Part shown: positions 43,301-49,452 of the stretch, piece after piece
Numbering within the stretch: position 1 is the first letter of the stretch
Layout: every line of letters starts with the position of its first letter
Assembly (NCBI GenBank): GCA_026391005.1
Contig: JAPLEV010000041.1
Coordinates: forward strand, 1 to 49,452
Source of the DNA: Flavobacteriia bacterium
GTDB lineage: Bacteria > Bacteroidota > Bacteroidia > Flavobacteriales_D > Crocinitomicaceae
Length of the DNA: 49,452 nt
Reading direction: 5' to 3'
Program-made: the position numbers and the translations under genes
Notes under the pieces: generated by a model
What the model was told of the DNA's origin: nothing
The model's input: the letters and a program-made list of their open reading frames with translations, nothing else
The model's database searches: none

Positions 43301-43749
43301 TGTATATGGATGGCGGTGTCGCCTTAGCAACAGCTCCAGACATCCAAAGTTTCTTTACACCAAGTGCTACCCAATGGCGTAAGGACAGTATTAATCTATT
43401 TTTCTACAATGGAGTCAATAACTTACAAATTGCATTTCGCAATATTGGCGACTGGGGTAATAACCTTTACATTGATAATGTTAATCTTGACAATCAATCA
43501 GGGATAGTGGAACAAAATGAATCCTATCTTACGATGTTTCCAAATCCAATCAATCGAGACGGCCTTTTAACCCTTAAAACCATTCCTTTTTCAAAGATTA
43601 GGATTGTAGATATTCACGGAAGGTTAGTGCAAGAAGCGAAAGGAGAAGGAACCGTTACCATAAGCTTAAATAATCTCAAGTCAGGAACGTATATCGTTTG
43701 CATTGAAAGTGCTACCCAAATTTGGAATAAGCCATTAATCGTAAAATAG
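40351..43749 (+). CDS. Large T9SS-exported Asp-box/PKD protein
   Basis: A signal peptide (MKFILLFCLLTVTILTKAQ) is followed by an N-terminal segment and a sialidase/VPS10-type beta-propeller carrying about ten Asp-boxes (SIDGGQNWT, STDGGASWT, STDGGANWT, STDFGATWT, SDDSGTTWS, TTDAGASF, SIDGGISWN, TSDGGITWT). A PKD-like domain (about 790-880, NWTFPTGSPATS, AVLQVTDANGQSD) and a MAM/choice-of-anchor-like part (EDFEGNFIPNGWSVDNQDNG) precede a type A sorting domain from LTMFPNPINRDG to the end. It should be sent across the outer membrane. Catalysis is not shown; many such proteins bind rather than cleave. 1132 residues. Confidence 0.85.
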   Translation: MKFILLFCLLTVTILTKAQQIPSATEIASLPLWAQKMYGEHPNVLEVSSLYTDYYRANSFEKNYHTQYFKRWKRKFIAQLDDQGFPIVYSPEEQALIDQTYLHKQSVNKSSNWSVVGPITNYQENNTQGSGQTNVYSVDQCLAQPNFMFCGTEPGEVYKSIDGGQNWTHSSMTLDFGSGVNAVEISPTNPLVVFAGGNKGIFRSTDGGASWTNVLPQTNFGVNEILINPGNEQLVFAATDKGLYRSTDGGANWTQLYTTACYDIKCKANSNSEMYCVKNNSALIKCEFFKSTDFGATWTIQSAGWYNSTDPARNDGGARIAVTPANPNRIYVYLIGESKANDYGFIGIYKSDDSGTTWSNPSGIDGGPYDATHVNLAIGWATWLYHQGFYNCAIAASPTNADEILIGGLNLYRSTNGGQTFASVSGYVGGPLGLHVDNQDFRVIGGNTWISTDGGIYKSNDFFTSQFLFKMSGVHGSDYWGFGSGWNEDVLVGGLYHNGNLAYHENYGNGNFLELGGGEASTGYVNPGINRKTYYSDIGGKFIPLQLADPITGTPFGMAPNESYYAAESSEFEFHPNCYSIGYLGKENAIWKTTDAGASFNLLYTFGTNVNNGVRYIEVGSNNPNILYVNQQPASGNIGTLWKSIDGGISWNTCFIPAGNSRRMVLSLDPTNANNLWIAYPDGSNGFKAFKTSDGGITWTNLSSSILNNESIQSIVHIPGTDGGIYAATNKAVYYRNNTTNWVIDNAGLPTFTNGNILRPFFRDNKIRLASYGKGIWESQLNETPSFPIARINVDKLDQIGICDLDSFYFEDHSYLNHTNAQWNWTFPTGSPATSTQRNPTVLFTQAGSHLAVLQVTDANGQSDIDSLYVQVSFYALPTAVQEDFEGNFIPNGWSVDNQDNGASWTLSSTAGGFGNSSKSALFNNYDNDSQGSFDDLIVNFDASTIAANPYMTYDVAYARWGSGYSDSMAILASTDCGLTYQELYMDGGVALATAPDIQSFFTPSATQWRKDSINLFFYNGVNNLQIAFRNIGDWGNNLYIDNVNLDNQSGIVEQNESYLTMFPNPINRDGLLTLKTIPFSKIRIVDIHGRLVQEAKGEGTVTISLNNLKSGTYIVCIESATQIWNKPLIVK

Positions 43750-43753
43750 GGAC

Positions 43754-44431
43754 TTACTTAATACAGGAAAAACGGATGCCAGCTTGAATATTCAAGGTAT
43801 TATTCCAACTTTCTTCCATCAGACCTTGCGTTAAATTGAGGCATTTTTCAGCCCCGGGTGAATAATAAAAGGGAGCAAATGACACTTGAACAAAAGGAGA
43901 AATTGTGACGCCTTTATTCAGCGCTATGTCGTAAGAAAAGTTAAGGTTTAACATGGGACCAATACCCAAAGACCGAATGGGATAATCTTCATTTAGTGCA
44001 GCATTCGGGTTAATATTCCGTTCTAAATAATTACTCATAATTCCGGCGCCAAATGAAAAGGTCAAGGGGGTATTTTTATGAATTAAATAGTACTTCGTTG
44101 AATTAAAAGAAAACGAGAGCGCATGAAGATTAATCTTAGAAACATACACCACATTATCGGCCTTACTGTTAAAAAAACTATACGCTAAAGACAAGGAGAA
44201 AGGATGTTTATTTTCAATTTTAAGCATGCGATCAAGCGACAGAAAAAATCCATTTTGCAACAAGGGCTGTTTTTCCTCTAAAAAAGGTCTGCTGTCATTG
44301 TATAATTGAATCGTCTGATTCCATTGACTATTATTTAAAAATGAATACCCAAGTCCGATCCGGTAATTTTGAGCTGAGGCATAATTACTTAAGAAAAAAC
44401 AGCTGAGCACAAAAAAGAATCGATTTTTCAT
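43754..44431 (-). CDS. Outer-membrane beta-barrel-like protein
   Basis: A signal peptide (RFFFVLSCFFLSNYASAQ) is followed by alternating hydrophobic/polar strands such as YRIGLGYSFLNNSQW, FSLSLAYSFFNSKA, LTFSFGAGIMSNYL, PMLNLNFSYDIAL and ISPFVQVSFAPFYYS, ending in LNIQAGIRFSCIK. That is a small barrel of eight to ten strands, of unknown function. It overlaps the amine oxidase gene by 4 bases, so the two are coupled. It ends 5 bases from the convergent Asp-box gene. Confidence 0.7.
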   Translation of the reverse strand: MKNRFFFVLSCFFLSNYASAQNYRIGLGYSFLNNSQWNQTIQLYNDSRPFLEEKQPLLQNGFFLSLDRMLKIENKHPFSLSLAYSFFNSKADNVVYVSKINLHALSFSFNSTKYYLIHKNTPLTFSFGAGIMSNYLERNINPNAALNEDYPIRSLGIGPMLNLNFSYDIALNKGVTISPFVQVSFAPFYYSPGAEKCLNLTQGLMEESWNNTLNIQAGIRFSCIK

Positions 44432-45756
44432 ACCTCTTTCATTATTTTCATTACTTCGCGATAGGCCGTCTCTATGGCGCCATGAACAGTTTGGTGGTGT
44501 CCGTTCAAATTCATGGCTTCACCACCAAAAAACAAACAAGAATTGATAGATTCGGCGGCAATAGCGCGCGTATTTTTATTCATTCCAACCTTACTGTATG
44601 AGTAAGCCCCACGAATAAAAGGCGCTTTAAAATAATCTTGTACGAAAGCACCTAAAAAAGTAGCACTCGCCTGACCATTATACATTGCATCTAATTCAGC
44701 CAGTAGCGCATTAATGACAGCTTGATCAGAATTCATAGCAGAAAGCGCCTCAGCTTGCTGCCCCATCACAAAGGCACTTAAGACATGGTCTGCGGTATTT
44801 TTTCCAATGGCATCATTAAAATAGGCTGCACAAACAGCGCCGCCATAAATATTATCAGCAAAAAAATGGGTCGAAAATTTCATAAAAACCTTCATACCTG
44901 CACCCATTCCTATTTTAGAAAATGCCGTTGTTTTATTAACAGGCAAAGGCGGAACAAAAGAAATATCGTTGGATTGAAGAATCGTGATAGGCACCGTTAT
45001 CAAAACCTTGTCGGCAGAAAATTGTTGACCAGAATTGGTACTTACGAGCACCTTATCGGACGAATAATCAATCGTATTCACAATTGAATTTACCATCACA
45101 TTATTTGCTACTTGCGCCCCAAAATTAGAAAATATTAAGTCGTAGAAAGTCTCCTTAAATTTGTAATCACCCTCCCCACTCGACCAATTTTGTTCCTCTT
45201 CATAGAGCCAACGTGCAGACAAATCCGAAGCGTCTGCACCATAATCTCCGGCAAGACTTTCAATGATTGGCAAATAAGAAGGTGACAATCCTTTTTGCAT
45301 AGCATAATCAGCGAAACTGACATCAGGAAGATCATCCTTATCAAAAATATCAACAGACTTAGGCAAGGTAGGGATCAATTCATTTTCGAACCAATACATG
45401 TATTCTGTATCATCTAAAGTCACGTCAGCCTTAAACAATTCAACCATCTCTCCCAAAATACTTTGATTGCCATGCATCCATTGAGCGCCCAAATCGATTG
45501 GATAATCGCTAAAACCAGTTAATTTTCCCATCCTTCCACCCATCTTATCGGAGGCTTCTAAAATGGTAAATTCAATTCCCAATTCTTTCAACAAATACCC
45601 AGCATAAATTCCAGCTGCACCGCCTCCAATAATGATCACGTTTCCTTTAAATTTTTTCTTACTGCTTAAACCAAGCTTTTTACAGGATGATAAGAAGAAA
45701 AAAGCTAAGGAACCTAATCCCGCTACTTTCAAAAATTTACGTCTAGAGTCGAACAT
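44428..45756 (-). CDS. Flavin amine oxidase-like protein with Tat signal and lipobox
   Basis: The N-terminus MFDSRRKFLKVAGLGSLAFF holds a twin-arginine motif (S-R-R-K-F-L-K) followed by LSSCKK, so it may be exported folded and lipid-anchored. The FAD fold begins NVIIIGGGAAGIYAGYLLKELG with the GxGxxG loop, then ILEASDKMGGRMG, LGAQWMHG and the C-terminal FFGGEAMNLNGHHQTVHGAIETAYRE that closes the FAD site. It is like plant/animal polyamine and monoamine oxidases; substrate unknown. 442 residues. It lies 3 bases after the polyprenyl glycosylphosphotransferase and overlaps the outer-membrane gene. Confidence 0.85.
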   Translation of the reverse strand: MFDSRRKFLKVAGLGSLAFFFLSSCKKLGLSSKKKFKGNVIIIGGGAAGIYAGYLLKELGIEFTILEASDKMGGRMGKLTGFSDYPIDLGAQWMHGNQSILGEMVELFKADVTLDDTEYMYWFENELIPTLPKSVDIFDKDDLPDVSFADYAMQKGLSPSYLPIIESLAGDYGADASDLSARWLYEEEQNWSSGEGDYKFKETFYDLIFSNFGAQVANNVMVNSIVNTIDYSSDKVLVSTNSGQQFSADKVLITVPITILQSNDISFVPPLPVNKTTAFSKIGMGAGMKVFMKFSTHFFADNIYGGAVCAAYFNDAIGKNTADHVLSAFVMGQQAEALSAMNSDQAVINALLAELDAMYNGQASATFLGAFVQDYFKAPFIRGAYSYSKVGMNKNTRAIAAESINSCLFFGGEAMNLNGHHQTVHGAIETAYREVMKIMKEV

Positions 45757-45759
45757 ATG

Positions 45760-47151
45760 TTATTTACCCTTAGCTTTTAACACAATAGCAATTGTATAGA
45801 ACATAATTTTAATATCTAAAGCAATGCTTCTGTTTTTCAAATATAATAAATCAAATTTCATTCGATCCAACATTTGTTCAACATTTTCGGCATAACCATA
45901 TTTTACTTGTCCCCAAGAAGTAATTCCTGGCCTTACCTTCGTCAGATGGACGTATTGAGGGGCAAAATGCATGATTTGATCAATATAAAATTGACGTTCT
46001 GGTCTTGGTCCAACCAAGGACATGTGACCTAAAATGACATTGATAAATTGTGGGAATTCATCCAGTCGTGTTTTTCGCATAAAGCGACCCGCTTTTGTGA
46101 TGCGTGAATCACTTGTAGAAGAAAGTTGTGGTCCTGCCTCTTCCGAATTTAAATACATCGTTCGAAACTTAATAATTTTAAAAACACGACCATCTAAACC
46201 AATGCGCTCTTGCAAGTAAAATATTGGTCCAGACGACGAAAATTTTACAGCTAAAGCACAAATAAGATAAACCGGAATAAGGAGAATCAAGGCAACTAAT
46301 GATATCATCAAATCCATTACTCTTTTTAATGCTTGTTGCCAAATTGGCATCGAATCATCAACAATTTGAAGAAGTAAAGCCCCATAAATATCTGTCATTT
46401 TTAAGGAGCCAGAGAGTAATTCATACATGTCTGGAAGAATTTTAATCTTCACCCTGCCATCTTGAATACGCGTAATAATTTTTTGAAGTCGATTGTGCTC
46501 GCTGCTTTCAATAGCAATTATTACCTCCTCAACATTATGTTTACTAAGCAGCATCTCTAAATTATCACAATGTCCTAAATAGGGAATTTTATCATCCAAT
46601 AGGCGGTCAGTTCCATTCACGTTTATATATCCTATAATCGTATTTACGTGCCATTTTTGTGCTTTCAAATCCATTAAAACCCCTACTGCCTTATCGCTAC
46701 CACCAATTATAACCGTTCTAAAACCATTACCAAATTTTCGTAATGATTTAATCAATATAGTGGCTAAAATCAACCTTGAGAAAATAGAAAAAATGAATTG
46801 AAGAGAAAATAACAGCGCAAAAGACCAATAGTACATTTGGTAATTAGAAACTGTATCATCAAGTAACAAAGTAAAAAAGATTAAAATGGAACCGATTAAT
46901 ACACCAGAAAAGGTGAGATTTAAAATTTTAAGTCGATAAATACGGCGGATTTCGTGGTAGCTTCCTTGTAAATAATAAATCAAAAGCCATACTAAAGGAA
47001 CAATAATAATCCCGATTATAAAATTCTGATCTACCGAAAATTCTTTATTCTCAATCCATGTTTTTCGAAGAAAAAAAAACAAGCTCCAAGCAAAGGCAGA
47101 CATTATCCAATCAGTAAGTAAAAAGAGATATACCCAAACCTTCGTTTTCAT
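45760..47151 (-). CDS. Exopolysaccharide polyprenyl glycosylphosphotransferase
   Basis: Transfers the first sugar phosphate to undecaprenyl phosphate at the inner membrane. Four N-terminal helices (VYLFLLTDWIMSAFAWSLFFFL, FIIGIIIVPLVWLLIYYL, FSGVLIGSILIFFTLLL, YYWSFALLFSLQFIFSIFS), a Rossmann-like middle (FRTVIIGGSDKAVGVL), a fifth helix (MDLMISLVALILLIPVYLIC) and the catalytic C-terminus: FKIIKFRTMYLNSEE, KTRLDEFPQFINVILGHMSLVGPRPE and TKVRPGITSWGQVKYG. 463 residues, like WbaP/ExoY. It and the genes on both sides suggest an envelope-glycan locus, starting with the Gfo/Idh oxidoreductase. Confidence 0.93.
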   Translation of the reverse strand: MKTKVWVYLFLLTDWIMSAFAWSLFFFLRKTWIENKEFSVDQNFIIGIIIVPLVWLLIYYLQGSYHEIRRIYRLKILNLTFSGVLIGSILIFFTLLLDDTVSNYQMYYWSFALLFSLQFIFSIFSRLILATILIKSLRKFGNGFRTVIIGGSDKAVGVLMDLKAQKWHVNTIIGYINVNGTDRLLDDKIPYLGHCDNLEMLLSKHNVEEVIIAIESSEHNRLQKIITRIQDGRVKIKILPDMYELLSGSLKMTDIYGALLLQIVDDSMPIWQQALKRVMDLMISLVALILLIPVYLICALAVKFSSSGPIFYLQERIGLDGRVFKIIKFRTMYLNSEEAGPQLSSTSDSRITKAGRFMRKTRLDEFPQFINVILGHMSLVGPRPERQFYIDQIMHFAPQYVHLTKVRPGITSWGQVKYGYAENVEQMLDRMKFDLLYLKNRSIALDIKIMFYTIAIVLKAKGK

Positions 47152-47152
47152 T

Positions 47153-48016
47153 TTAAAAATGAATCAATTTAAGATTATCAATTTCTATGTCTGAGGAAGT
47201 TAATCCATCTTCTAAATAGGCTTCAAAAGATTGTTCGAAGTATGCGCCATTCGCTGAAGCCCCAACCATTTCCCTTAAATCAAGATAAATTTTCTTCCAA
47301 ACAACAGTGGAAGTATCTTGCGTCTGTAATGTAATGTGTGGATTTGGGATAGTACCTGAAGGTGAAATTGCAATTAAGCCAGTCAGAACATTAGTTGTAT
47401 TTCGATAATCGATTTCCAAATACACTTCCTTTCCTTTCGCAATATACGATGCCCAATTGGTATAAGCGACCCAAGTAGAATCAACTGAATTTAAACCTAT
47501 ATGAGCATAAAAATTTCCATTGAACCATTGAAGATTGCTATTTACAAGAGAAAAGTTGGCAGCAGATGTGTTCGGATCGTTTATGAGGTTTGTATTTATA
47601 TCTTCAAAATCTTCAATGGTAAAGTTGAGATTATCCTTGTATTTTGTAGTGGGACTGATAATAAGCGTATCATTTGAAATTAGTACACCATTGATCTGAA
47701 ATGTCTCCATAAATGGATAAACTTTTTTAGATGCAGAGATTCCATTATTTTTTATGGCAGGAAATAATTTAATATCGACAGCACCCGTTTTTAAAATTGG
47801 TATTTTAAAAGGGACTTGAAAAACGCCGATAAGTTCGTCATCGATATAAACCCATGCTTCGCTAATATTTTCCGTTAATTCCCCCTCACCACCAGCGTAA
47901 TTTGAATTAGGGAGAAGCGTCCAGTCATTAACGATAAGCCAAGAGGGATCTGGATTGTTTTTTATACATGTAGAAAACAAGAAAACTAACGAACAAAGAA
48001 TAAGAATTAGTTTCAT
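47153..48016 (-). CDS. Lipoprotein of unknown function with galactose-binding-like tail
   Basis: The signal ends VFLFSTCIKN (lipid Cys17). The body is all-beta: an early part with EAWVYIDDELIGVFQVPFKIPIL resembles a PEGA-like strand set, and the rest (DFEDINTNLINDPNTS, AYTNWASYIAKGKEVYLEID) looks like a jelly-roll ending YLEDGLTSSDIEIDNLKLIHF. I know similar sequences from Flavobacteriales without assigned role. It ends one base before the glycosylphosphotransferase start, so they are probably co-transcribed. Confidence 0.65.
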   Translation of the reverse strand: MKLILILCSLVFLFSTCIKNNPDPSWLIVNDWTLLPNSNYAGGEGELTENISEAWVYIDDELIGVFQVPFKIPILKTGAVDIKLFPAIKNNGISASKKVYPFMETFQINGVLISNDTLIISPTTKYKDNLNFTIEDFEDINTNLINDPNTSAANFSLVNSNLQWFNGNFYAHIGLNSVDSTWVAYTNWASYIAKGKEVYLEIDYRNTTNVLTGLIAISPSGTIPNPHITLQTQDTSTVVWKKIYLDLREMVGASANGAYFEQSFEAYLEDGLTSSDIEIDNLKLIHF

Positions 48017-48063
48017 ACTTTTTTTTTCCGTCGCGTGAACGAGTGAAAGGCAAAATTATTGCC

Positions 48064-49047
48064 TTATCGAATAATATTCTCCTTTAGTTTATCAATAATC
48101 TGATAAGCAACATTCATAGCATAATAGCCATCATCAATAGTTACTTTAGCTGGCTCCTTGTTAATAATTGAAAAAGCAAATGCTTTTAGCTCTTCAAGTA
48201 TCGCATTGGTAGCTGCTAATTCAGGTTTATCGATAAGAATTTTCTTTTTTGATTTATTTTCCCCTAAATCCATGATGAAATCAAATGGATCAGGTTCACC
48301 GTGAAGATCTTGCATACGCACCACCTCCAATGTCTTATTTAAAAAATCAATTCCTACATAAGCATCTCTTTGAAAAAAACGAGATTTTCGCATATTTTTT
48401 AATGAAATACGAGAAGCTGTTAAATTGGCAACACAACCATTTTCAAATTCTATTCTTGCATTCGTTATATCATGAGAATCACTTACTATTGCAACGCCAG
48501 AGGCAGAAATCTTTTTAACATTTGATTTTACAACACTCAAAATGGTGTCTATATCGTGAATCATTAAGTCTAAAACAACGGGAACATCAGTACCACGAGG
48601 ATTGAATTGGGCTAAACGATGTGTTTCAATGAACATTGGGTTATTTAAAAAAGGCAAGGCAGCTTGAAATGCGGGATTAAAACGTTCTACGTGACCTATC
48701 TGAACTACAACATCTGCCTCAATTGCCAGCTGAACCAAAAGTTTTCCTTCCTCTAATGTTTCCGATAATGGCTTCTCAATAAAAATATGCTTTCGATTTC
48801 GCAGCGCCAGAGAGGCAGAAAAAAAATGGTTCAATGTTGGCGTAACAATATCCACGCAATCGACAGCCATTAACAAATCCTCAACATTTGCGAAGGATTT
48901 AACATTATATTCGTTAGCTACTGACAAAGCGTTAAGTTGGTCGATGTCATAAATACCTACCACCTCAAAAATCTCAGGTAATTGAAGCAGTAAACCCAAG
49001 TGGATTTTTCCTAGATGCCCAACTCCTAAAAGACCGATTTTCAACAT
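48064..49047 (-). CDS. Gfo/Idh/MocA family oxidoreductase
   Basis: An NAD(P)-dependent sugar-type dehydrogenase. The Rossmann loop IGLLGVGHLGKIHLGLL (3-19), the VDCVDIVTPTLNHFFSA strand and the HIFIEKPLSETLEEGKLL segment with the catalytic-type Lys (EKP) define the family. VQIGHVERFNPAFQA follows, and MIHDIDTILSVV carries the His-Asp pair at the active site. 327 residues is usual. It sits first in the minus-strand glycan-related run, 47 bases before the lipoprotein, and may make a modified nucleotide sugar. Substrate is unknown. Confidence 0.88.
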   Translation of the reverse strand: MLKIGLLGVGHLGKIHLGLLLQLPEIFEVVGIYDIDQLNALSVANEYNVKSFANVEDLLMAVDCVDIVTPTLNHFFSASLALRNRKHIFIEKPLSETLEEGKLLVQLAIEADVVVQIGHVERFNPAFQAALPFLNNPMFIETHRLAQFNPRGTDVPVVLDLMIHDIDTILSVVKSNVKKISASGVAIVSDSHDITNARIEFENGCVANLTASRISLKNMRKSRFFQRDAYVGIDFLNKTLEVVRMQDLHGEPDPFDFIMDLGENKSKKKILIDKPELAATNAILEELKAFAFSIINKEPAKVTIDDGYYAMNVAYQIIDKLKENIIR

Positions 49048-49064
49048 AAAATAAACTAAAAATT

Positions 49065-49098
49065 AAAAAAGCCATCAGTATATTACAGATGGCTTTTT
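49065..49098 (-). terminator. Terminator after rplT
   Basis: AAAAAGCCATC and GATGGCTTTTT form an 11-bp stem with an 11-base loop and T-runs on both strands, 17 bases past the rplT stop. It separates rplT from the Gfo/Idh gene. Confidence 0.88.
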
Positions 49099-49115
49099 GC
49101 TGATAATTTTATATA

Positions 49116-49452
49116 CTAATTAGTTACCTTGTCAAATACTGCTTTGAAGGCATCTGGATGATTTAGCGCTAAATCTGCTAATACTTTTCGATTTAGGGTA
49201 ATTCCGCTTTTATTAACGGATCCCATAAACTTAGAATAACTCATACCATATTGACGCGTTCCAGCGTTTATTCGTGTAATCCAAAGTGAACGATAGCTTC
49301 TCTTTTTTTGCTTTCTACCAATGTAGGCATAAACAAGACCTTTTTCGATTGCATTTTTTGCAACGGTCCAAACATTTTTTCTTCTACCAAAGTAACCTTT
49401 GGCTAACTTCATTAAGTTTTTTCTTTTTGCTCTTGAAGCAACATGATTTACT
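49116..49452 (-). CDS. rplT: 50S ribosomal protein L20 (5' end outside window)
   Basis: An RNA-binding protein needed early in 50S assembly and, in many bacteria, for autoregulation of infC-rpmI-rplT. The frame continues upstream of an internal ATG at 49412: [13 protein letters not shown] precedes [21 protein letters not shown], so the true start (MPRS-like) lies past 49452. [28 protein letters not shown] is the family core. The C-terminus is complete. rpmI and infC are expected beyond the right edge. Confidence 0.95.
   Translation of the reverse strand, partial: VNHVASRAKRKNLMKLAKGYFGRRKNVWTVAKNAIEKGLVYAYIGRKQKKRSYRSLWITRINAGTRQYGMSYSKFMGSVNKSGITLNRKVLADLALNHPDAFKAVFDKVTN

Noticed and set aside
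10..49452. tRNA or rRNA genes in the spacers
   Set aside because: I looked for cloverleaf arms and TTCRANNC-like loops in the longer spacers by eye and saw none; a covariance search would be more reliable.

Overview
The window is AT-rich chromosomal DNA from a member of the Bacteroidota, most likely order Flavobacteriales and possibly near Crocinitomicaceae. The family level is a guess. Support comes from type IX secretion (T9SS) C-terminal sorting tails on two secreted proteins, several TAnnTTTG-type promoter boxes, a long NusB, a Fur without the usual CxxC pairs, an OstA-like protein encoded next to purA, and a leucine-dehydrogenase/nusB/DUF1573/yajC gene order.

Layout. 1-3556 (-) is most of a giant secreted repeat protein, broken by a one-base frameshift near 2632-2652 and running off the left edge. 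3557-4054 holds a decayed FG-GAP-like gene. 4055-5796 (-) encodes a DUF4846 lipoprotein and a secreted caspase-like protein. 6015-9542 has a sulfotransferase, EttA and a family 2 glycosyltransferase. 9678-13256 (+) is a tight run fur / STAS / purA / ostA-like, meeting rel (bifunctional ppGpp enzyme), fumarylacetoacetase and ychF on the other strand. 18021-19397 (+) is an M28 peptidase. 19439-23225 (-) runs leucine dehydrogenase, nusB, DUF1573, yajC and then three small related cysteine-containing proteins. 23337-25594 (+) is an ABC exporter with a phosphodiesterase-like protein. 25598-30162 (-) has a DUF4907 gene lacking its 5' end, a T9SS-exported sugar dehydrogenase, a CAP protein, hisS and ppx. 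30231-36152 (+) carries yqgE, rpsA, rarA, an acyltransferase and a beta-propeller protein.

36153-40350 is an accessory island: six small or unknown minus-strand genes plus a truncated signal-peptide ORF, separated by repeated non-coding elements. It includes a protein made of six 21-residue repeats, two related lipoproteins sharing a 34-base leader repeat, and a putative AbiC-like abortive-infection protein. The arrangement resembles a gene-cassette array, but no integrase is in the window.

40351-49452 returns to chromosomal genes: a large T9SS-exported Asp-box/PKD protein (+), then a minus-strand run with an outer-membrane protein, a flavin amine oxidase, a polyprenyl glycosylphosphotransferase, a lipoprotein and a Gfo/Idh/MocA oxidoreductase (probably envelope polysaccharide related), and the cut-off rplT at the right edge. 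No rRNA, tRNA, CRISPR array or transposase was seen.
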